DNA from: Aphanothece sacrum FPU1
GTDB lineage: Bacteria > Cyanobacteriota > Cyanobacteriia > Cyanobacteriales > Microcystaceae
Reading direction: 5' to 3'
DNA length: 64,000 nt
NCBI RefSeq assembly: GCF_003864295.1
Contig: NZ_BDQK01000013.1
Coordinates: forward strand, 620,001-684,000
The position numbers and the translations under genes were made by a program. The notes under the pieces were generated by a model. The model saw only the letters and a program-made list of their open reading frames with translations. It searched no databases and was not told the DNA's origin. Shown here one piece after another: positions 58,858-64,000 of the stretch (within the stretch, counting starts at the first letter, position 1; each line of letters starts with the position of its first letter).

Positions 58858-58929
58858 AACCCGCCCTATTTTCCTTTATTCTTACCAAGAAATTAAATAA
58901 ACACTCCCTATCTTGATTTTATGGGATAT

Positions 58930-60102
58930 TTATTTTTCTAAAAGTTGTTGATAAAACTTAAGTAATTGTTTAGCTAAAGCTTGATTAGTATATTTTTTTT
59001 GCACTCTTTGATAGCCTTTTTCTGCTAATTCTTGGGCTAATTGAGGATTTTCTATCAGTTGTTCTAAGCATTGTTGTAAACCGAAAGAATCTCCTTCAGA
59101 AAAAATTAATCCTGATGCTCCAATAACATGAGGAATTTCACCAGAATTAGAACCAATAACCGGAACTTTACAAGCCATAGCTTCAATCAGTACATGACCA
59201 AATTGTTCCTTCCATCCTACGGCAGTTAAGGTTTTAAATTTGTTGCTTGTTTCTGATGGTAATACTAACACATTCATTAAATTAATATAACGAGGTACTT
59301 CATCATGGGGAACACTTTCAATAATTAATATTTGATGTTCAATTCCCATTTTTTGGGATTCACTAAGAATTGTTTCTTTGAGTTCTCCTCGTCCTAATAA
59401 TAATAGTTTCCAGGATGAATTAGATAAACGACTAACTGCTTTTAATAAAGTTAAAATACCTTTTTCTTCAACAAAACGACCCACAAAACCAATAACAAAA
59501 TCTTCAGTTTTAATTTCTAATTGTTGAGCTAATTCTGGTTGAGATGAAGGAGAAAATAAAGTTTCATCTACTCCTAATTGGGGCATTACTTCAACAGCTT
59601 TTGTATATCCATGATCTTTTAAAATATCTGCCCCATCTTGATTCCCCGCCACTAAGCCATCAGTATAATTAAGATTATAAGATTCTAACAAAGAAATAGG
59701 AAATTTAGACTCATAGGGTAGATTCCACCAAGTGAAAAACAAATTTTTAGCCTTTAATTTTAACAGATTATTGAGAGTAATTAACTGAGCATAAGCCAGA
59801 GATTTAACACCTTGTTCGACTTGAATTATTTGCGGTTTAAATTGAGTAAGTAAGCTAATAATATCTAATCCAAATGTCAATAGTCCTTGGTTATTTTGAC
59901 TAAAATTAGAGATAGGAACGATTCTAAAATTAGCTTCATTTCGAGGTTTAGTTTCAATAATTTTATTTTGTACTCCTCCTGGTTGCCATTTTTTAGGAAC
60001 AACAATAGTCACTTCAATCTCAGGATCTAAGTTAGCTAAAATTCTAAATTTCTCACAATTTAGGGGAACAATGTAAGTATGACTAACTACTAAAATTTTC
60101 AT
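58930..60102 (-). CDS. Glycosyltransferase, GT4 family
   Basis: The 390-residue GT-B enzyme has MKILVVSHTYIVPLNCEKFRIL at the start. The central IGFVGRFVEEKGILTLLKAVSRL (about 208-230) and the donor-site motif QFGHVLIEAMACKVPVIGSNSGEIPHVIG follow, with the conserved Glu pair. These are GT4 marks. The gene is the last of three on the minus strand that run HpsL, GT2, GT4, with gaps of 38-51 bases. So it very likely works on the same extracellular polysaccharide. Acceptor and donor are not known. An HpsO- or HpsP-like role is possible, but I cannot confirm the letter. Confidence 0.92.
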   Translation of the reverse strand: MKILVVSHTYIVPLNCEKFRILANLDPEIEVTIVVPKKWQPGGVQNKIIETKPRNEANFRIVPISNFSQNNQGLLTFGLDIISLLTQFKPQIIQVEQGVKSLAYAQLITLNNLLKLKAKNLFFTWWNLPYESKFPISLLESYNLNYTDGLVAGNQDGADILKDHGYTKAVEVMPQLGVDETLFSPSSQPELAQQLEIKTEDFVIGFVGRFVEEKGILTLLKAVSRLSNSSWKLLLLGRGELKETILSESQKMGIEHQILIIESVPHDEVPRYINLMNVLVLPSETSNKFKTLTAVGWKEQFGHVLIEAMACKVPVIGSNSGEIPHVIGASGLIFSEGDSFGLQQCLEQLIENPQLAQELAEKGYQRVQKKYTNQALAKQLLKFYQQLLEK

Positions 60103-60140
60103 GCTTGTATCTCAAAATTTAATATTAGAGTAAATTAAAC

Positions 60141-61151
60141 TTACTCAAAATAAGTCGTATATTTTTCATCTTGTTGGCTATAAATTTGAGTATCATTATT
60201 TCTAGATTTTACTAAAGTTTTCAGAGCATCTATAAAACCTAAACTATAAAAAAAACCTCTAACCATAATTTTAATAGGTGAACCACTTTTATTACAAGGG
60301 GGATTACCTAAAACATGACAATCAAACAGTTTACTATAGAGACGTAATTGTTGATTTAGGGTTAAATTTTTTAAAGCCATAAGAAAGTGATTATGATAAA
60401 AAGTTACTTGATATTGAAATGATTTAGTGCTGATATCATGACAGCCCCCTGTTTCTTCTCCTAAATGAACTAAATAAGCTTCCGGTTCATACCAAATTTT
60501 ATAGCCAGTTTGTCGTAATCGTAGACAAAAATCCGACTCTTCTCGGACAGCACTTCCCCGAAATTTTTCATCAAACCAAATATTATATTTAGTAAAAATT
60601 TCTTGACGAAACGACATATTACAACCTCGCGTAGAAATGACTTCTTGTGCTTTTGTAGTATGAACTAAATCAATATAATACCAAGCAATTCCAGGGTCCA
60701 TTGCTTGAGGAGGTAAAGTGTCTATAGTATAAGGAAGATCGCCATTATTAATCTTTTGAGAATCAGCTAATTTCATACGATCTAATACCCGTCCAGCAAC
60801 AGCCCCAATTTCAGGAAATTCTTGATAAATTCTACCATGAGTTTGTAAATATCCTAATGGTAATTGAACATCATCATCAATAAATAACATAATATCTCCT
60901 TTGGCTCTGCGCACACCATAATTTCTCGCTCCAGGTAAACTAGCCCAATTAACTCGAAACCAATTAATTTTATTGGTATTGGCCAGTTGTTCTAAATAAG
61001 TTTGAATAGCAGGTTCATGAGTCGGAGTTTGATCAATAACCAGAACCTCAAAATTGGGATAATCTTGTTTCAGGACATCTTCAAGAGTATCTTTGAGGGT
61101 TTCTTCACGTCGGTAAGTGGGAATGATTAAAGAAATGGCTGGGTAATTCAT
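60141..61151 (-). CDS. Glycosyltransferase family 2
   Basis: I start at the ATG at 61151 (336 residues); the longer frame begins with TTG. The GT-A fold is shown by ISLIIPTYRREETLKDTLEDVLKQ and FEVLVIDQTPTHEP. Then come the metal-binding DIMLFIDDDVQLPLGYL (DDD near residue 95) and the EES(D/F)CLRLRQTGYKIWYEPEAYLVHLGEETGG region with the catalytic acid. These are typical of GT2 enzymes that build surface glycans. It is the middle gene of the HpsL-GT2-GT4 set. Sugar specificity is unknown. Confidence 0.92.
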   Translation of the reverse strand: MNYPAISLIIPTYRREETLKDTLEDVLKQDYPNFEVLVIDQTPTHEPAIQTYLEQLANTNKINWFRVNWASLPGARNYGVRRAKGDIMLFIDDDVQLPLGYLQTHGRIYQEFPEIGAVAGRVLDRMKLADSQKINNGDLPYTIDTLPPQAMDPGIAWYYIDLVHTTKAQEVISTRGCNMSFRQEIFTKYNIWFDEKFRGSAVREESDFCLRLRQTGYKIWYEPEAYLVHLGEETGGCHDISTKSFQYQVTFYHNHFLMALKNLTLNQQLRLYSKLFDCHVLGNPPCNKSGSPIKIMVRGFFYSLGFIDALKTLVKSRNNDTQIYSQQDEKYTTYFE

Positions 61152-61202
61152 AAAAATTTGACTAAAAATTTGACACAAATGGCTGAGTCTTAATATTTTA
61201 TT

Positions 61203-62957
61203 TTACGATATAGAATGCTTTTGTTGACCACGAATAACAGTTTTTTTGTTACCTTGTGCTGATTCTTTTTCTGCTTTTAATTTAGCTTGTTCTTGTTGAT
61301 CAATTATCGGTAGTTTGAAGATTATACCAGCAAACATCCAATAATACAGAGCTACCGGATCAGTATCGAGAGGATACCAATAGGGGAAATAAGCAATAAT
61401 TAACATAAATACCCAAAAACTAGAAGCAAAACTCCTTAAGCTTTTATCTTTCAAAGAACGATAAGATTTAAAAGCAAGAAAGGTCAAATGAGTAATGAAA
61501 ATCATGAAAGCAGCTAATCCGAAAAAACCAATTTCAAATAAGAGTTTTGGGTGATAGGTTTCTACCAGAGAAATATCTCCAAATATACGAGTAGAATTAG
61601 TAGCAGTCCCTAATCCATTACCGAATAAAATACTTAGAGTTCCTTTAAGATTTTTTAGGGAAAAATTAAATTGTTCTTGAATAAAAACAGTAGGAGGAGA
61701 CGTATTCCAACGACCAACTAAACTATCAATTCTTTCTTGAAAAAAATCTGGATTAACAAATGAAAATCCGATCAATAATACAACAGATAAACCAATTAGA
61801 ATAGGAAGAAACTTCTTCAAATTAGCAATTTGTCCGGTTAATATTAGCAAGAGAAAAATAATTCCGGGAACGGCAGCTAAAGCCAATCGCTGACCACAAA
61901 CAACCGCATTGAGAAATACTAAAGCTATACCGACTAATCCTCCCATTCGCCAGAAAAATGAAGTCTCACTAAAAGTAGTTGCAAAGCAAGTAGCCGCATT
62001 TCCGATTAAAAACCATGACCAGTGCCAAGGTGACACAAAAGTTCCAGGTAATCGAATTTGTCCTTGACTGGGACTATACAGAAGTGCGCCTCCAACTAAA
62101 CACTTTGCATCTAAACGAGGTTTAAATAACTCCAATCCACTCAAATGATCTGTTCCTTTGCAACGTCCTGTTTTCAACATCCAATACTGGGCTAAGCCCA
62201 GGATACAACAGATAATTGCTAGGGTAACTAATAACCTTCCTAATGTTAGTAATTGTTTCTTATCTTCTACTAAATAATAAGCACAAAAAATTAGAGGTAT
62301 ATAGCCCATTAAAACCTTTAAACCTAATATACCTTGTAAAAAAGGAATCCCAGATTTACAAGCATTCTTAATGACTACTCCTTGGGCATTAAGAACATAG
62401 TCTCCATTGGCATTTACTAGAAATTTCTGAAAATTTGGATCATTACATTCGATGATAAATTGCTGCATCCCATTGACTAAGAAAAGGGTTAATAGGGCAG
62501 CTACTAAAAGTAAAATCAAGCTAGGAACTATATTTTTGGGTATAATAATTGGCTTCCTTTTACGGCGACACTCTTGTACAAGTGCAACTAAAGCAGGAAG
62601 ATAAAAGATATCTTTAGAGACTTGGAATAAAGAATTTCCGCCTCCAATCCAATAAGTAGCAGTTCCACTAAAAGGCATATAAATTAGAAAACTCCATAAA
62701 GCTAATCGAGGATAATTATAAGAAATAACTAAAATTGGTATTCCTATAATAATTCCAAGTCCAACTTTAATTCCAGCAATTAGGATACCAGGTACACCTA
62801 CAATAATTCCAAAAAATAGAGAAAATGCAATAAGACTTATGAGTTTTTGACGAGCTTCTTTAGCCTGTCGTTTCTCAGCTAATTTTTGCTTAATATCAAC
62901 CGATGAAGATTCTGCTTGATTTTTAGAAGCTTTTTTTTTCCTTTTGGTTCGTAACAT
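61203..62957 (-). CDS. hpsL: HpsL-type polysaccharide polymerase/O-antigen ligase-like membrane protein
   Basis: The 584-residue protein has about ten to twelve membrane helices after a basic N-terminal region (LRTKRKKKASKNQAESSSVDIKQKLAEKRQAKEARQKL). The blocks YPRLALWSFLIYMPFSGTATYWIGGGNSLFQVSKDIFYLPALVALVQECRRKRKP, GLKVLMGYIPLIFCAYYLV and LYSPSQGQIRLPGTFVSPWHWSWFLIGNAA match the HpsL family, linked to hormogonium polysaccharide in filamentous cyanobacteria. The fold is of the Wzy/WaaL type, so a polymerase or ligase role is likely. GT2 and GT4 genes follow directly. The organism need not form hormogonia; the family also occurs elsewhere. Confidence 0.85.
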   Translation of the reverse strand: MLRTKRKKKASKNQAESSSVDIKQKLAEKRQAKEARQKLISLIAFSLFFGIIVGVPGILIAGIKVGLGIIIGIPILVISYNYPRLALWSFLIYMPFSGTATYWIGGGNSLFQVSKDIFYLPALVALVQECRRKRKPIIIPKNIVPSLILLLVAALLTLFLVNGMQQFIIECNDPNFQKFLVNANGDYVLNAQGVVIKNACKSGIPFLQGILGLKVLMGYIPLIFCAYYLVEDKKQLLTLGRLLVTLAIICCILGLAQYWMLKTGRCKGTDHLSGLELFKPRLDAKCLVGGALLYSPSQGQIRLPGTFVSPWHWSWFLIGNAATCFATTFSETSFFWRMGGLVGIALVFLNAVVCGQRLALAAVPGIIFLLLILTGQIANLKKFLPILIGLSVVLLIGFSFVNPDFFQERIDSLVGRWNTSPPTVFIQEQFNFSLKNLKGTLSILFGNGLGTATNSTRIFGDISLVETYHPKLLFEIGFFGLAAFMIFITHLTFLAFKSYRSLKDKSLRSFASSFWVFMLIIAYFPYWYPLDTDPVALYYWMFAGIIFKLPIIDQQEQAKLKAEKESAQGNKKTVIRGQQKHSIS

Positions 62958-63102
62958 TGTATTTAATTTGATAAATTTACTGTTTTGATGGGAAATATTA
63001 ACAATCTTTAGGTAATAATAAACTCTTAGACCATACTCAGTTTAAAATAATATATATATTTTATAGCTATTCCTCCCCTTTTTTCGATTACAATATAAAC
63101 TC

Positions 63103-64000
63103 ATGAAGACTCTATTTTCTCTCCCTAACATACCCTCTTGCGCTTGGAAACGTCCCATCGGTCAAGCATGGGATAATCCTTACACCGTGCGCTATGCTAG
63201 TAATTTAGATGATGGCCCCTCTCATGGAATGCCCCTGGGTGGGTTTGGGGCAGGTTGTATTGGCCGTTCCCCTCACGGTGACTTCAATTTATGGCATCTT
63301 GATGGGGGTGAACACATTTTTCGCAGTCTCCCTTCCTGTCAGTTTAGCATTTTTGAACAGCCTGAAGATGGAACCGCCCAAGCTTATGCTTTATGTACGG
63401 AACCACCTCAAGATCAAACTCTCTCTCGTTGGGCCTGGTATCCTCCAGAAAAAGGCACTTATCATGCTCTTTATCCCTGTAGTTGGTATGAATATCAAGG
63501 GGTATTTCAATCTCAATTAATCTGTGAACAATTTTCTCCTATTATTCCCAATAATTATCAAGAAACTAGCTATCCTTTAGCAATTTTTGAATGGACGGCC
63601 CATAACCCCACTGACAAACCTATTACCCTGAGTATTATGGTCACGTGGCAAAATATTGTCGGTTGGTTTACTAATGCTATTAAATCCCCTGAAATTACCG
63701 TTAGAGATGATGGTAGTCCTGAATACGAATATCAACCGAGATGGGGAGATAGTACTGGCAATTTTAATCAATGGATTCAAGATAATTTCAGAGTGGGTTT
63801 TATTTTAAATCGAATTCAACCCCATGAGCAAATACAAGAAGGAGAAGGACAAATTTCTATTGCCAGTATTACTAATCCGAGTTTAGAGGTTTTTTATTTG
63901 GGTAAATGGAATCCTAATAGTGATGGTTCTGATGTTTGGGACTATTTTGCTATGAATGGTTCATTACCTGATCAAGAAGATGAAACTCCGGCTGAACCTG
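63103..64000 (+). CDS. GH116 glucosylceramidase-like beta-glucosidase, N-terminal part
   Basis: The frame is open from the ATG at 63103 to the window edge, so the gene is incomplete. Shorter frames overlapping it in the same region are shadows. The N-terminal motif GPSHGMPLGGFGAGCIGRSPHGDFNLWHLDGGEHIFRSLP is typical of the non-lysosomal glucosylceramidase (GBA2)/GH116 family, which hydrolyses beta-glucosides. The catalytic domain lies beyond the window. There is no signal peptide, so the enzyme is cytosolic. The upstream region has a TACAAT box (63090-63095). It is transcribed away from the HpsL cluster. Confidence 0.92.
   Translation, partial: MKTLFSLPNIPSCAWKRPIGQAWDNPYTVRYASNLDDGPSHGMPLGGFGAGCIGRSPHGDFNLWHLDGGEHIFRSLPSCQFSIFEQPEDGTAQAYALCTEPPQDQTLSRWAWYPPEKGTYHALYPCSWYEYQGVFQSQLICEQFSPIIPNNYQETSYPLAIFEWTAHNPTDKPITLSIMVTWQNIVGWFTNAIKSPEITVRDDGSPEYEYQPRWGDSTGNFNQWIQDNFRVGFILNRIQPHEQIQEGEGQISIASITNPSLEVFYLGKWNPNSDGSDVWDYFAMNGSLPDQEDETPAEP

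Larger units (their letters stand above)
58314..58929. other. Composite intergenic repeat region
   Basis: This 616-base gap is almost entirely repeats: a GGGCGGGTTT half site (about 58421-58438), a MITE-like copy with nested palindromes (58439-58693), AAACCCGCCC half sites at about 58698 and 58857, and a dispersed element (58745-58857). No gene is evident. Confidence 0.6.

Noticed and set aside
63209-63780. Small frames on both strands inside the last kilobase
   Set aside because: They are out-of-frame shadows of the GH116-like gene, which is open from 63103 to the window edge.

Overview
The window comes from a cyanobacterium. Many copies of the HIP1 octamer GCGATCGC are present, base composition is A+T-rich over most of the window, and several families are cyanobacterial hallmarks: SbtA/SbtB bicarbonate uptake, the NDH-1 subunit NdhS, a DesC-type desaturase, HpsJ and HpsL, DUF2949, DUF4168 and a PEP-CTERM-like protein. 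Many glycosyltransferases and many small intergenic palindromes suggest a sheathed or colonial Chroococcales-type organism, but species cannot be fixed from the sequence alone. No tRNA, rRNA, CRISPR array or intact transposase gene was found.

Layout. 1-2930: end of an Uma2 nuclease, then a minus-strand cluster of a twin-GAF protein, a retropepsin-like protease and a small membrane protein, plus a tiny antitoxin-like gene. 3034-7199: ugd and uxs (UDP-glucuronate and UDP-xylose supply) and an exopolyphosphatase. 7293-8364: a tandem duplicated coiled-coil/membrane gene pair and a DUF2949 gene. 8843-16172: a TylF-like methyltransferase, a CoA thioesterase, four glycosyltransferases, a truncated methyltransferase remnant and a metallophosphoesterase. 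16538-19263: a membrane protein, an ABC ATPase and the G+C-rich sbtA-sbtB pair, bordered by a remnant resembling an IS200/IS605 end. 19523-24881: a TPR lipo/periplasmic-type protein, a DMT permease, a double ABC ATPase, an orphan antitoxin and gpsA. 24927-29813: recJ, then an ECF sigma, anti-sigma and Spy-like stress operon, then an esterase. 30473-35180: an orphan ParA, an FHA-PAS-GGDEF-EAL regulator, dprA and a second Uma2 gene. 35282-42507: desC, a Met-gamma-lyase-like PLP enzyme, CPXCG, EVE, cobM and three TPR, pentapeptide or DUF4168 proteins. 42943-49632: a CHAT-FHA caspase-like protein, a VOC enzyme, ribF, MoxR coupled to a diheme cytochrome, DUF29 and mddA. 49860-58292: a PEP-CTERM-like protein, ribBA, pgl, HpsJ, DUF502, nusB, GT8, a HAS-barrel protein and ndhS. 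58930-64000: GT4, GT2 and HpsL for an extracellular polysaccharide, and the start of a GH116 glucosylceramidase-like gene.

How it fits together. One theme is polysaccharide export: nucleotide-sugar supply (ugd, uxs), at least seven glycosyltransferases, HpsL as the likely polymerase/ligase, HpsJ and a PEP-CTERM protein. The rest is largely housekeeping (riboflavin, pentose phosphate, glycerol-3-phosphate, cobalamin, DNA repair and uptake) mixed with signalling proteins (GAF, FHA, CHAT, c-di-GMP).

The most striking non-coding property is the density of dispersed repeats: a MITE-like family with GGTTCTACCGG ends, several perfect palindromes, and pairs of about 40-120 bp elements. They sit in almost every larger intergenic gap and in places nest inside each other.
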